This document shows positions 1-10,600 of a stretch of 64,000 nt of DNA, piece by piece; position 1 is the first letter of the stretch; each line of letters starts with the position of its first letter. The position numbers were made by a program, and so were the translations under genes. This stretch comes from Macrothele yani (taxonomy: Eukaryota; Arthropoda; Arachnida; Araneae; Macrothelidae), in contig CM077001.1 in assembly GCA_039090855.1 (NCBI GenBank), positions 121,477,922 to 121,541,921 on the forward strand, given 5' to 3'. Below the pieces are notes generated by a model. That model was not told the origin of the DNA, ran no database searches, and was given only the letters and a program-made list of their open reading frames with translations.

Positions 1-770
1 TGCGTCATAACATACGTAAATATGGTTCGATTTCGATGAAATTTTAGTATGTGGTAGGGAACCACCTGGGCACGAACCCTATTGAAAATGGGCGAAATGG
101 GGTCAAAGGTCAGGCAGGACATAAAAGCAGGATTTGTTCCATTGCCCTTATGCGTCATAACTTGCGTAAAAATGGTTCGATTTCGATGAAATTTTAGAAT
201 GGGGCAGGGAGCCACCTGGGGACGAACCCTATTGAAATTGGGCGAAATGGGGTCAAAGGTCAGGCAGGACATTGGAGTGGGATCCATTCCATTGCCCTTG
301 TGCATCATAACTTACCTAAAAATGTTTCGATTGCGACAAAACGTTATCATGTTGTGGTCCGGAGGTATAGTGAACCGGTATCTGTTGAATATCAACGAAA
401 TGGGGTCAAAGGTCATTGCACAAAAGCAAGATTTATTCCAGTCCATTGCCCTTCTCATAACTTGCGTAAAACTGCTTCTATTGCGACAAAACTTTAGTAT
501 GTTATTCTTGAGGTATACTGAACCGGTTCTGTTGAATATCATCGAAATGGGATCAAAGGTCATTGCACAAAAGCAAGATTTATTCCACAGCCATTATTCT
601 CATAACTTGCGTAAAACTGCTTCTATTGCGGCAAAACTTTAGTATGTTATTCTTGAGGTGTACTGAACCGGTTCTGTTGAATATAATCGAAATGGGGTCA
701 AAGGTCAGGACACAGGAGCGAGATTTATTCCACAGCCATTATCCTCATAACTTGAGTAATAATTTCTGGT
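1..770 (+). repeat. Degenerate ~150-bp tandem repeat, about 5 copies
   Basis: The phrase cgaaatggggtcaaaggtca recurs at about 93, 244, 399, 543 and 690, giving a period of 144-155 bp. Each unit also carries a 'tcataacttgcgtaaaa' segment and a 'cgatgaaattttagtatg' segment. The array runs off the left edge of the window. Two related units reappear at 7790-8120. Short open frames here repeat the same peptide and are read-through of the repeat, not a gene. Confidence 0.8.
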
Positions 771-2346
771 ATGTTGGAAAGCGCATCATAATCAATGCAT
801 TGCATGATTTTACTAACTTGTTTAATTACGTTTAAATTTTTTGACTGAAGAATGAATACGGCAGTTTTGTTTAAAAGGAAACGCGGTGGTGTTTCTACTT
901 TTCTAGAGACAAACAGTTAGCAAAAATAAAAATTTTGAAATTTCTGCTTATAAATACCTTTCCGAAAAACAACATAAAGAAACCTGCGGACGAGAAAAAT
1001 TAATCTCTCAGCTTTGATGATTAAACAAAAACAAACAAACAAACTTAACACGGTAATTGATTCTGGTAACACAATCGAAAAGGTCACGCTTCACCACTGC
1101 CGGATCGAAAATTATTAATACGCAATGGGGGTTAACAGCCGAACCACGGAACTCATACGTTCGAAGAAAAACAATCCAAATATTTTCAAGACCGCAACTT
1201 CTTTATTTTGTCACGGAAGTTTGAACTTTCAACAGTCTATTTCGAAGGAGTCAATGTCCTTTAAGTTTCGCACGTGCAAACTTTTAAGATCTACAGCAGA
1301 GAAAGAAGGAAAGGCAAAGGTTAATATTTTTAATGATTCATTATGATTCGTAACTGTGTGGAATAAGCAGCGAAGAGAGATAAGGGAAGTACAAAAGAAG
1401 AAATACAGATGATGGGAATTTCCTTTCGAAATCCTCGAAGAATCGATAGAAAGCGAGGCAGAGTTTCTTCGCGAATAAAATTTTGATCTTACTTTCTCTA
1501 CGGAACATTTCTCAAGGGATCTTTCAGTGACAGGGTTAAATGCCATCTGCATACCAATCCATGACGCAAGAATTAATGAACATTTAAATGCGGCAGTAAA
1601 ATTGACAGCAGAAAATAAATAGATCAAACAGACGGAACTAAGTCTTCTCAAAAAATTTATGAGCATATGTGAAAGTGACAGGAGTCTATTAAAATAAAGA
1701 AATGCAAATGCTGAAGATTGATGGTGTATAAGCATTGCAGCTGCAGTGTTTTAAGTAGTTAAGTGCAAAACAAACACACCGATAAAACATTTCAAGTGTT
1801 CGTATTTTGTAGAAATGTAAAAATGCAAGACCTGATTTCGTCTTCCCGAAAACAGGAACCGGCAAAGAAATATATTGAACATGTTGAAGGTTGCGAGAAA
1901 AATAACAGATTAAAAAAATGATAAAAAAAGATTAAAAAAAACTGCAGCATTAATAAATTTTAAGTGACGTACAACTGTTTAAAACTATTTTTTCCCATAT
2001 ATCTGTTTTTTAGTTGTTTCGAATAGTGCATATTAAAGCACAGAAATGAATGGTAAAATATGGGGCATAACTAGAATGGGCTGATAAGTGGCGTATCCAC
2101 ATAAGGGTTAGTTGGGGTCAGAATACCCCCCTCCTCCACCCTCTGGTTGGTATAACAAACAAAACAACTTTATTTCTTGGAATAACGAAACAACTTTCTT
2201 AGGTACTGTTCAGTTATGATGTGTTATTAGGAGAATAGAATTTAAAGTATCTCTTCGACTTCCTGTAAGTCGGATGCTACAAACCGAAAATTTGGATCTA
2301 GTTGCAGCTCTCGAATAGACAGTGGATGCTAGTAATATTCCCATCG
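771..2346. other. AT-rich non-coding stretch, nothing assignable
   Basis: I see no repeat array, TIR pair or convincing coding frame here. A 168-codon minus-strand frame at 1229-1735 has no recognisable domain and an AT-rich, low-complexity composition, so it is not called. Confidence 0.5.
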
Positions 2347-2350
2347 AAAT

Positions 2351-2848
2351 TATAACGAAGTAAATTTCTCCGTCATTTTTGTCGACGCCGGGGCTCGAAC
2401 CCGGATCTCCTCATTCCGGAATAAGTCACTCTACCAATTGAGCTACGCGGACGTTCATTCTTTTGTCCACGCCGGGGCTCGAACCCGGATCTCCTTATTC
2501 CGGAATAAGTCACTCTACCAATTGAGCTACGCGGACGTTCATTCTTTTGTCCACGTCGGGGCTCGAACCCGGATCCCCTTATTCCGGAATAAGTCACTCT
2601 ACCAATTGAGCTACGCGGTCGTTCATTCTTTTGTCCACGCCGGGGCTCGAACCCGGATCCCCTTATTCCGGAATAAGTCACTCTACCAATTGAGCTACGC
2701 GGACGTTCATTCTTTTGTCCACCGCGGGGCTCGAACCCGGATCCCCTCATTCCGGAATAAGTCACTCTACCAATTGAGCTACGCGGACGTTCATTCTGAT
2801 TGCTATCTGCCTTTATGTCGTGTGCGTCCTGCTGGCAGGTACGTCACA
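2351..2848 (-). mobile_element. Solo LTR of a tRNA-carrying TRIM-like element, tRNA-like unit amplified x5
   Basis: On the minus strand the ends are TGTGACGTACC and CTTCGTTATA. The insertion is flanked by an exact 4-bp duplication AAAT (2347-2350 and 2849-2852). No second LTR or internal region is present, so this is a solo LTR. It is about 336 bp longer than the related LTRs because the tRNA-like segment is repeated five times at an exact 84-bp period. The LTR starts 17 bp further inside than the TGTAACG-starting LTRs at 45778 and 52650. Confidence 0.85.
2381..2788 (-). repeat. Five tandem 72-nt tRNA-like units (84-bp period)
   Basis: Units lie at 2381-2452, 2465-2536, 2549-2620, 2633-2704 and 2717-2788, separated by 12-bp spacers. 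Each has a 7-bp acceptor-like stem (GTCCGCG with CGCGGAC, slightly mutated in some), an A-box-like TAGCTCAATTGG, a B-box-like GGTTCGA core and a palindromic anticodon arm TTATTCCGGAATAA or a near variant. The anticodon arm folds with an 8-nt (or 6-nt) loop rather than 7, so no amino acid can be assigned and the units are not called as functional tRNA genes. Confidence 0.85.
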
Positions 2849-2852
2849 AAAT

Positions 2853-3188
2853 GTGAAAGGATTTAGTAACAGCGTTTAGATCTCTTTTCAATGACGTCTC
2901 TGAAATATGTAAAGAATTTGGGTCAGGAGTACGCATTCCACGTCGAACGGGAAGGAAAATCCATCTTTGTAATAATATTATGAAAGACACTCCGGTGAAA
3001 TACTACCGATTCTTAGTTTTGATTCCTTTACTTGATTCTGTCACAAACCAAATTCACGGCCGACTACTCAAGCACAAAATGATTTTGCAAAGCTTTATTT
3101 ATGTGCCTTTTGCCAAATAAGATTGATTTTCCCCATAAAGCGACAAAAAATAGCGCAAAAAAACATATCGAAAAATATGGACGTATTC
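2853..3188. other. Unannotated spacer
   Basis: AT-rich sequence between the solo LTR and the hAT-like element. No repeat or coding signal was recognised. Confidence 0.4.
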
Positions 3189-3439
3189 TTGATTGTACCA
3201 GAGATGGAAACGGGTCAAACGGGTCGGGTCAAGGTGTTTCTGACCCAATTTCAAACCGGTTTTATTTCCGTTTTATTTCTGGAAAGAAAAAAATCAAAGA
3301 ACCCTTCAGAGAAGTGATACTTCATAGCTGCAGAGAATGATCCAGAAACTTACTGACAAGAGTAAAGAAGTGGGATTAAAAATGAAGTTTCAGAAGAGAA
3401 AACTGAAGTGCAATGCTTTTACAAAGAACGAAAATTTAT

Positions 3440-3650
3440 TAGTGAAAATCTTCCAAATACGCGGAGACAATGTGAATAGACAAGTCATCGGCGAACGCAC
3501 TCTGCTCGTTATCGAGAAATCTGGGGTTCGATCCCAGCGGTGTCCGGATAACAAATTTTTGATTGCTGTGTGTTAATTAAAGAAAAACATTGAATAAGCG
3601 ATGACTTTGTCTAATCACATTGTCTCCACGTATTTGGAAGATTTTCACTA
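3440..3650. mobile_element. Foldback/MITE-like element with a tRNA-like core
   Basis: A 44-bp left arm (3440-3483, starting TAGTGAAAATCTTCCAAATA) is the near-perfect reverse complement of the right arm (3607-3650, ending TTGGAAGATTTTCACTA). Between the arms lies a sequence with a B-box-like GGGTTCGATCCCAGCGG at about 3523-3539. A diverged second copy of the core lies at about 3800-3900 without obvious arms. The ends can be read as GTGAAAATC...GATTTTCAC flanked by TA. Confidence 0.7.
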
Positions 3651-3950
3651 TCACTCCCGGCCTTTAGATTTATTAGCTATAATTTAATAGCTTGTGTCGT
3701 TAAGCCCCACCAGATGGAGACGTCTCAGTTCTTGAGCCCATCTCTACGGATTTGTGAAATCAGATGCTGACAGATAAGCACACATAGCGCCGTGGATTGT
3801 TGTCCACCGTAGCGTAAAGCGAATGCACTCGGCTAGATATCGAGAGATCTGGGGTACAATCCCAGCGGTGTCCGAATAACATTTTTTCTGTTGTTGTGTG
3901 TAAACTAAAGAAAAAGGTGAAAAGAGCGATGACTTCGCCTATTCACGAAG
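3651..3950 (+). repeat. Second, diverged copy of the tRNA-like core
   Basis: The segment around 3815-3940 repeats the sequence at about 3480-3600 (GCACTC...TCGAGA.ATCTGGGGT.C.ATCCCAGCGGTGTCCG followed by a T-rich stretch and AAGAAAAA). The B-box-like part is damaged. The RTE sequence resumes at about 3948. Similar strings (cgaaaatttat / cgaagagttat) on both sides of 3442-3940 suggest the whole block came in as one insertion with an ~11-bp duplication, now diverged. Confidence 0.5.
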
Positions 3951-4673
3951 AGTTATCAATTGATGGGGGAAAAGCTGGAGATAACCAATTCCTACATTTG
4001 CTCTGGGCAGCAGATATCAAGCGAAGGTCACATTGATGAAGAAATTAATCGGCGTATAAAGCTTGGTTAGAGAGCTTTTGCAAGAAATAGTATAATTTTC
4101 AAGAACAATATGCCATTATGTCTTAAATGAAAAGTGTTTGATCAATGCATCCTTCCAGTGCTTACGTATGGTGCAGAGATGTGGACCTTAACTAAAAGAG
4201 ACATACAAAGACTGCAGACAACTCAAAGAGGCATTGAGAGATGCATGCTTGGTGTAACCAAGAAAGATAAGGAGAGGAACTCATGGATAAGGAAAATGAC
4301 AAGAGTGGAAGACATCATGATGAGAGTAAAATCCCTGAAATGACAATGGGCTGGACATGTTGCCAGAAGAACAGAACACCAATGGACAACCGAAATTCTA
4401 GACTGGGATCCAAGGGAGAGGAAAAGACCCAAAAGAAAACCACATGAGAAATGGGTCGATGCAGGTGACTGGCCCGAGACAATGCGTTGATGAAAAACCT
4501 TGGATCGACCTTCATCCAGCAGTGGATTGATAATGATTGGTGATGATGATTATGATGTATTCAAATTTATAGTTCAAAGCACATTTGTCCGGGACAGGTC
4601 CGGATCGGGTCCAATTTTGTGACGGCTGGGTCAGGGTCCGAAATTTTTGACCCGTTTGCAACTCTTGATTGTA

Positions 4674-5954
4674 TTAGGTGTGCAATTTAATTCTCGGCCC
4701 CTAACCGCAAGCAATCATAGAACGTCGGTAAATGCAAATAGCTGTGTGCGATTATGGCTGATTGCAGCGCCATCCAACAGCTTTACAGGCAACCGTAACC
4801 GCCCACAGCTATAGTGAGAGAAAGGACGAAAGTTGACGGTGAAAGCAATGTCATTCAAGAAGCAACATTTGAGGCATTGCCTCCTGTTCGCGTTTCAGCT
4901 GAAAATAAGTGCCGTGAAAGCCCAGCAAATGATCTGTGCTGCTTTGGGTGAGGCTTCTGTGTCTTACAGTACGTGTAAGAAGTGGTTCCAGCGGTTTAAG
5001 CAGGGAAATTTCGATCTCCGTGATGCAGAACGTCTGGGACAGCCACGGAAAGTTGACGATGAGGAACTGGAGCAACTGTTGGACGCAGATCCCTGTCGCA
5101 CACAGTCAGAGCTCGCCCAGGAACTCTGAGTAGCACGGCAAGCCATTGAAAAACGCCTGCACAAGCTTGGACGGATTCACAAGGAGGGCCGTTAGGTGCC
5201 CCACCAACTAACAGCTGCGAGCAAGTCTAGGCGCTACGATGTTGCTGTGTCCTTGCTCTCCAGCTTCAAGAAGAAGGATTTCCTCCACAAGATTTTGACC
5301 TGTGATGAGAAGTGGATCCCTCTACGATAATCCTAAGATGCGCAAATCGTGGGTTTATCCAGGTCAGCCTACAACCAGTACCGCCAAACCGAATATCCAT
5401 GCCAGGAAGTTGCTGCTGTGCATATGGTGGGATCAGCGCGGTGTCGTACACCATGAGTTGCTCAAACCCTGGTGAAACGGTCAATGCTGAGCGTTATTGT
5501 CAGCAAGTCATTCGTGTGAGTGACGCAATGGAGGCGAAAAGGCCATACACCGGCAAGGGCAGAAGGTCGGTCCTGTTGCTTTAGGATAACGCGCGTCATC
5601 ACACCACGAAAACGACTTTAAGCACGATCACCGACTAGGAATGGGAGATTTTGTACCACCCGGTGTATTCTCCAGATTTCACCCCGTCGGATTATCATCT
5701 CTTTCGCTCTCTGCAACATCACCTGAGTCATACGCACTTCACTTCTGCCGAGGAGGACCACACAAGTATTGATGACTTTATCAACTCGAAACAGCCCTCT
5801 TTTTTCCGCAGTGGCATTCGGCAGCTCCCTGACAGATGGTTCAAATGTATCCAACACGACGGGAATTATTTCCCTGATTAGGTACGTATTCGATTTGCTA
5901 TAGTTTGCTGTCAACGTGTCGTGCCTGTGGTCGAGAATTAAGTTGCACACCTAA
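4674..5954 (+). mobile_element. Decayed mariner-family transposon
   Basis: Terminal inverted repeats are visible: the left end starts TTAGGTGTGCAATTTAATTC and the right end is GAATTAAGTTGCACACCTAA. The size, about 1.28 kb, is normal for mariner. The left end abuts the hAT-like element's right duplication, so mariner inserted beside it at a TA. The right flank no longer shows a clean TA. Confidence 0.85.
4833..5880 (+). pseudogene. Mariner transposase, inactivated
   Basis: The first frame (4833-5129) has the N-terminal helix-turn-helix region with the family-typical YSTCKKWFQRFKQGNFDL and a GQPRKVDDEELEQLL stretch. A stop follows, and the remainder is recognisable in shifting frames: the CDEKW catalytic block near 5300, a damaged catalytic block near 5585, and YSPDFTPSDYHLFRSLQHHL at about 5667-5726. 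At least three stops or frameshifts break the frame, so the protein is dead. Family placement rests on these motifs. Confidence 0.85.
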
Positions 5955-6224
5955 TTCTATAGAGGAAGGTATGAGAGAACTAAAGCTGTGGTGACAGCAT
6001 GTTCTCAATATTGAAAATATTCCGAGAAATGCTTACAACGCATTTTTCATATAGGATGGAAATGTATTTCCGACAGTAAGAAAACTTCTACAAATACTTG
6101 CAACATTGCCAGTAACTACCACAATAAGTGAATGATCATTCTCAACGCTACGACGACTCAAAACGTCTCTTCGAAAACGTAATCAGTGAAAATCGATTAA
6201 ATGGATTAGCAATATTAAATATAC
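5955..6224. other. Spacer
   Basis: No feature was recognised between the mariner element and the SINE. Confidence 0.4.
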
Positions 6225-6235
6225 ATTTCAAGATT

Positions 6236-6459
6236 TCTTTTTTTTTTTTGATTGAAGGTTTAACGACCACCGTGAGCAACTCAATGGGCTATAAGCAGTC
6301 GCCCGTCCCTAATTTAGGGTCACTGGTTCCAGGGAAGGGAGAGAGCCAGTGCCGTAAGACAAACACAACATCCATGCCTCACCGGGATTCGAACCCGGAC
6401 CCCTTTCGGACGAACGATCAGAGGCCATCGCTTAGACCACTGCGCCACCGGGGCGGCAG
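6236..6459 (-). mobile_element. SINE-A (tRNA-derived SINE)
   Basis: Reading the minus strand, the element starts GCCGCCCCGGTGGCGCAGTG, has a B-box-like GGTTCGAATCCCGG, a tRNA-unrelated body of about 130 bp and a poly(A) tail (poly-T at 6238-6249). It is flanked by an 11-bp duplication ATTTCAAGATT (6225-6235 and 6460-6470). Thirteen copies of this family lie in the window. Confidence 0.93.
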
Positions 6460-6470
6460 ATTTCAAGATT

Positions 6471-7171
6471 ACAACTGATATGCAGTACTTGATGAACAAT
6501 CTAACACAGCACGTGGAATAGAGCTACGTTTAAAGTAAGTCAGGAATAAATATTTCATATTGCAGTGAGGGCATTGTTTATTTTTAACATTTAAGATTGC
6601 GTATACCGTGCATTGTTGGGGTGTGAGTCTACTAAAAATTTTAAACTGATTAATCAAAATTAGTCAGTTCATTAATCGTCCTTTTAAGAAAAATCTCCTT
6701 CAACTCTATTTCTGGGACGACATTTTTTTTTCGCCAAACCCTACTAGCATCCTGTATACGCCCCTGAAGCTGATGAGTCATCAGTTTCGAAAACTCTGGG
6801 TCCCTGCTGTGTGGTGACGAGCAACTAATTATGCATTAATAACACCGTAATAACGTTCTTATTTTTTAAGCTCGATTTGACGATTTCTAAAAAAAAGTAG
6901 ATAGAGGTCAACCTGCTTGTTTTATGGGCTCAATATTGCGGGGGAAAAAAGCCTAAAATTCTATCAGTAACATTTTCCGTCTCATTTCATTTTAGTAATC
7001 ATATATCTGTAGAAAGGCAGCAAAGAAATAGTACAATTTACCATTATGTCTATTAGTTTGCTAGTGATGTACGTTTTCTTTAAGTCTCGCTCTTTTTCGC
7101 AGGCTTAAGATAGCTTTTGTTTTGGCTTTTGCTGTGCGTTCGTTTGTAAACAAAGAATTCAAAGCGAGCCA
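6471..7171. other. AT-rich spacer
   Basis: No gene or repeat was recognised. The fragment 'acgacatttttttttcgcca...gtatacgcccctgaag' near 6717-6770 looks like the remnant of a hAT-type terminal region but has no visible partner. Confidence 0.35.
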
Positions 7172-7712
7172 ATTATAACAGTGGTTTTGTCGCTGTTCCA
7201 ACTGAGATGGTGACTCGCCGTTTCGTTATTGCTACGTCACCGCTGTCGTAAGCAATGATTTTGTCATTGTTCCAAGTGAGACGGTGACTCGCCGTTTCGT
7301 TATTGCTACGTCACCGCTGTCGTAAGCAATGATTCGGTCATTGTTCCAAGTGAGACGGTGACTCGCCGTTTCGTTATTGCTACGTCACCGCTGTCGTAAG
7401 CAATGATTTTGTCATTGTTCCAAGTGAGACGGTGACTCGCTGTTTCGTTATTGCTACGTCACCGCTGTCGTAACAATTATTTTTTCATTGTTCCAAGTGA
7501 GACGGTGACTCGCCGTTTCGTTATTGCTACGTCACCGCTGTCCCAATGATTCGGTCATTGTTCCAAGTGAGACGGTGACTCGCCGTTTCGTTATTGCTAC
7601 GTCACCGCTGTCGTAAACAATGATTTTGTCATTGTTCCAAGTAAGACGGTGACTCGCCGTTCCCTTATTGCTCCGTTACCACTGTCGTAAACAATGATTT
7701 TGTCATTTTTTA
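7172..7712 (+). repeat. 74-bp minisatellite, about 7 copies
   Basis: The string CCAAGTGAGACGGTGACTCG recurs at 7272, 7346 and 7420 and onward, giving a 74-bp period. Units also contain 'ttattgctacgtcaccgctg' and 'gtaagcaatgattttgtcat'. Copies are very similar in the middle and more diverged at the ends. Confidence 0.9.
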
Positions 7713-7789
7713 CGTTTTCCAACGGTAGGTTGAAAAAGCGTATATGCTCCAGCTTTGTCCGTCTGTTTGTACGCACGATAACTAGCGTG

Positions 7790-8290
7790 AAAATCGTTCG
7801 ATTTCGATGAAATTTTAGTATGTGGTAGAGGATAACCTGGGGACGAACCCTATTGAAAATGGACGAAATGGGGTCAAACGTCAGGGCATAGGAGAGGGAT
7901 CCATTCCACTGCCCTTATGCGTCGCAACTTACGTAAAAATGCTTCGATTGCGACAAAACTTTAACATGTTGTTCCGGAGGTATACTGAACCGGTTCTGTT
8001 GAATATCATCGAAATGAGGACACAGGAGCGAGATTTATTCCACAGCCATTATTCTCATAACTTGACTAAAAATGCTTCTACTGCGACAAAACTTTAGAAT
8101 GTTATTCCGGAGGAATACTGAACCGCCGTTCCGTTCTTGCTCCGGTACCACTGTCGTAAGCAATGATTTTGTCATTGTTCCGAGTAAGACGGTGACTCAC
8201 AGTTCCGTCCCGCTGTAGTAGAAGGTGATTTTGTCACCGCTTAAAGTCACAGTTACTTCCGTGGAATTGTCACCATTGTCATTGCGACAG
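7790..8290 (+). repeat. Mixed degenerate copies of the 150-bp and 74-bp repeats
   Basis: 7790-8120 carries about two units of the repeat seen at 1-770. 8120-8290 returns to degenerate 74-bp-type sequence (ccactgtcgtaagcaatg, gtaagacggtgactcac). The 74-bp array is therefore interrupted by, or interleaved with, the 150-bp family. Confidence 0.75.
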
Positions 8291-8469
8291 GAAACTCAAT
8301 GTTAAGCCTTCCTCTCCTTATCGTATCAACTACTACGCTGGGCTCTTTTCAGGTCTCCGTATACGCAAGGAGGTACTGACATCCCCGGAATGCGAATCAG
8401 CCTTACTTCTAAGAGGGCTTGTTGCCTCAGCACAAGGATTTTACAACCTTTTTCTTGGGGGGGGGGGGA

Positions 8470-9060
8470 CTTCGTATGAAAGAAATGGTCAGGTATTTTT
8501 GTCGGAGGCTTTGAATGAATTATTAGAAAGGAAAGCGATATTTGGCAGTATTTTTTTCCTTCAGTAAATACTTAAGTAAAATCTTTAGAAATCATTTTCG
8601 TGGTTTTAGAATTTATGAAAACTAGATGGAGAGAAAGCAGCCACTCCGGAGCACTTGAGGCCCTTTTCACAGCCATTCCCAATGGTACCTATGCATGTAC
8701 GTATTTGTAATTAACAAGAGAATGTGAAAGAAACATCAGTCAAATGAATGAAATTTTTATTTCAGTGGGAATAAGGTGCTATGTATCACAGATATTTGCA
8801 CATACGCATCCTTTAGAATTTAGTGAACTAAAAGGTGTTCTTCTACTGTATAAGACGAAGAAACAGTCAAGAGAAAAAAAAAAATTACTATGAGCAAAAT
8901 ATTGTGGTATTATGTAAAGTGTGTTTTTTTATATTCAAGAGTAAATAATTTAAGTAGTTTTACATTTTGTGCCATAATTCTTAATTACTACTTATTTATT
9001 TGCTTACTTACGTGCTAAGCTGCATTTTCGTTTAAATCGGGGAAGATAACACAGGCCTAC
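8470..9060 (+). repeat. Left member of a ~590-bp direct repeat pair
   Basis: Sequence from about 8470 matches 11350-11935 in the same orientation. Shared landmarks include 'ttttcgtggttttag', 'cccttttcacagcca', 'caatgaatgaaattttt', 'catcctttagaatttagtga' and 'gagtaaataatttaag'. Divergence looks substantial (roughly a fifth to a quarter of sites by eye). Confidence 0.75.
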
Positions 9061-9958
9061 AAAATTTAACTTTTTGACTGGGGTTTACATTAATTTAAAT
9101 GACTTAGATTAATTTTCTATGCTGATTTCAAAAATAATACTTACTTTTCGCTGTCGCGTAAATATTTTTCACAATTGTGAAAACACTGTGAAACATGAAT
9201 GTGTGTGTGTGTGGATTAAACATATTTTCTTATGTATTTCTTTAGTGTGATATACAGTATATATACATATATCAGAAATGTAAAGAATTTTTTCATTTTC
9301 CAAGACAATATACAACCCAAGAGCCATTGAATATTGATACAATCTAAATAAAAGTCACTAGTGTGAAGAGATAAGACAGTTAATAAAAATAAATACAAGA
9401 AACAAAATTAATGATTTCTTGCAAAATCATTTTCCTGTTCCTTCAAACGAACGTTTAAGGCCTTTCTTATACGATAAAATTTCAGACGCAGAAACTCTTT
9501 TTAAACTCCATCAGTAATTCGCCATAATATTCACATTCCAGAGTCCTTGATAACGTTTTTCCATACATTTTATGTCTTGGTGAAATTTTTCACCCTGCTC
9601 TTTACTCACCACACCAAGATTTTCGGGAAAATAGTCAAGGTGAGAGTACAGAAAATGAATTTTCAAGCCCATGTTGTAACCCAGGTTCTTATTTTTTTTT
9701 TTGCATAGTTGCTACAATGACTCTGTAATTTGGATCCTTGTTATTGCCTAGAAAATTTTGAATGGTGAAATTACCCCATGCTTCTTTTTCTGTAGTATTT
9801 ATGTTTTCCTCAAAATTTTTGTCTTTAGTTAACCGCCTTATACTCGTCTCTGGGCCAAAAAACACTCCTTCTTTGATTTTTGCTTCTCATAGATGTGGAA
9901 AAACATTAATCAATTATTGAAAAGATTCACCATTTTTGCCTAAAGCCTTGAGAAATTG

Positions 9959-10600
9959 ATATGATCATATGTAGAGGATTTTAGGAAAGGATCATGATCA
10001 TGATCATATGTAGAGGATTTTAGGAAGGGAGTGTCTGACCCCAGGTCTTAAACAACCCTTAGAAATAGGAAACTAGGAGATTTGGGCTAGAGCGCCCGAT
10101 AGGAAAGTGACACGGAAGCGAAGTAGAAAGGGGGAGGAAGACGCCCTTATTTATTACCGGGGGGGCAGTACCCGGGGTCCGACGGCTTAACGTGCCCATC
10201 TGGCGCACGGCGGATATTTAGTGGATCGAGCGTTCGTACCTGCCTGGGATCGAACCTGAGGCCCTTTCCGTGGCAGTCACGAACGTAGCCCACTAGGCCA
10301 CCCGCGGCCTTATAGGATTTTAGGAAGGGAGTGTCTGACCCCAGGTCTTAAGCAGCCCTTAGAAACAGGAAACTAGGAAATTTAGGTTTGAGCGCCCGAT
10401 AGGAAAGTGACACGGAAGCAAAGTAGAAAGGGGCCCTTATTTATTCCCAGGGGCCAGTACCCGGGGTCCGACGGCTTAACGTGCCTATCCAACGCACAGC
10501 GGACATTTAGTGCATCGAGCATTCGTACCTGCCTGGGATCGAACCTGAGGCCCTTTCCGTGGTAGTCACGAACGTTACCCTCTAGGTCACCCGCGGCCTC
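9959..10600 (-). mobile_element. SINE-B dimer (tRNA-derived, GATCAT-type tail)
   Basis: Two head-to-tail copies (9959-10310 and 10311-10600) sit between one pair of 13-bp duplications CCTTGAGAAATTG (9946-9958 and 10601-10613). On the minus strand each copy starts near GGCCGCGGGTGGCCTAG, has a B-box-like GGTTCGATCCCAGGCAGG and a long non-tRNA body. The dimer ends in repeated ATGATC units rather than poly(A). The shared duplication shows that the dimer entered as one unit or arose in place. Confidence 0.88.

Larger units (their letters stand above)
3327..4556 (+). pseudogene. Truncated RTE-type reverse transcriptase (C-terminal part)
   Basis: This is a decayed copy of the C-terminal third of the RTE polymerase found almost intact at 61380-63194. 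The match starts near 'gatccagaaacttactgac' and ends in the same TGATGATGAT-type 3' tail. Recognisable pieces are a post-RT segment at 3337-3440 and, in another frame, the block around LPVLTYGAEMWTL at 4134-4343, then stops and a deletion. The copy is 5'-truncated, as is typical for non-LTR retrotransposons, and is split by an insertion at about 3440-3940. It cannot encode an active enzyme. Confidence 0.85.
3198..4664. mobile_element. hAT-like non-autonomous element containing other insertions
   Basis: Imperfect terminal inverted repeats: the left end reads CCAGAGATGGAAACGGGTC and the right end GACCCGTTTGCAACTC. They are flanked by the same 9-bp string TTGATTGTA (3189-3197 and 4665-4673), consistent with an 8-bp hAT duplication with an ambiguous edge. 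The inside is mostly a truncated RTE copy, so this element was the landing site for later insertions. No hAT transposase is visible. Confidence 0.65.

Noticed and set aside
1229..1735. A 168-codon minus-strand gene
   Set aside because: No recognisable domain, biased low-complexity composition, no supporting context.
2381..2788. A cluster of five arginine (CCG) tRNA genes
   Set aside because: The anticodon arm has an 8-nt or 6-nt loop and a self-complementary TTCCGGAA centre, acceptor stems are mutated in some units, and the same sequence is an internal part of LTRs with 4-bp duplications. A repeat cargo fits better.
2373..2866. Repeat proteins on both strands
   Set aside because: The 84-bp period is divisible by three, so the tRNA-like array stays open in overlapping frames on both strands.
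3189..4673. The RTE remnant as an independent insertion with its own target duplication
   Set aside because: I could not find matching flanks at its truncated 5' end and 3' tail; only the surrounding hAT-like ends have a clear duplication.
7172..7712. CRISPR array
   Set aside because: The 74-bp units are continuous tandem repeats without unique spacers, and the genome is eukaryotic.
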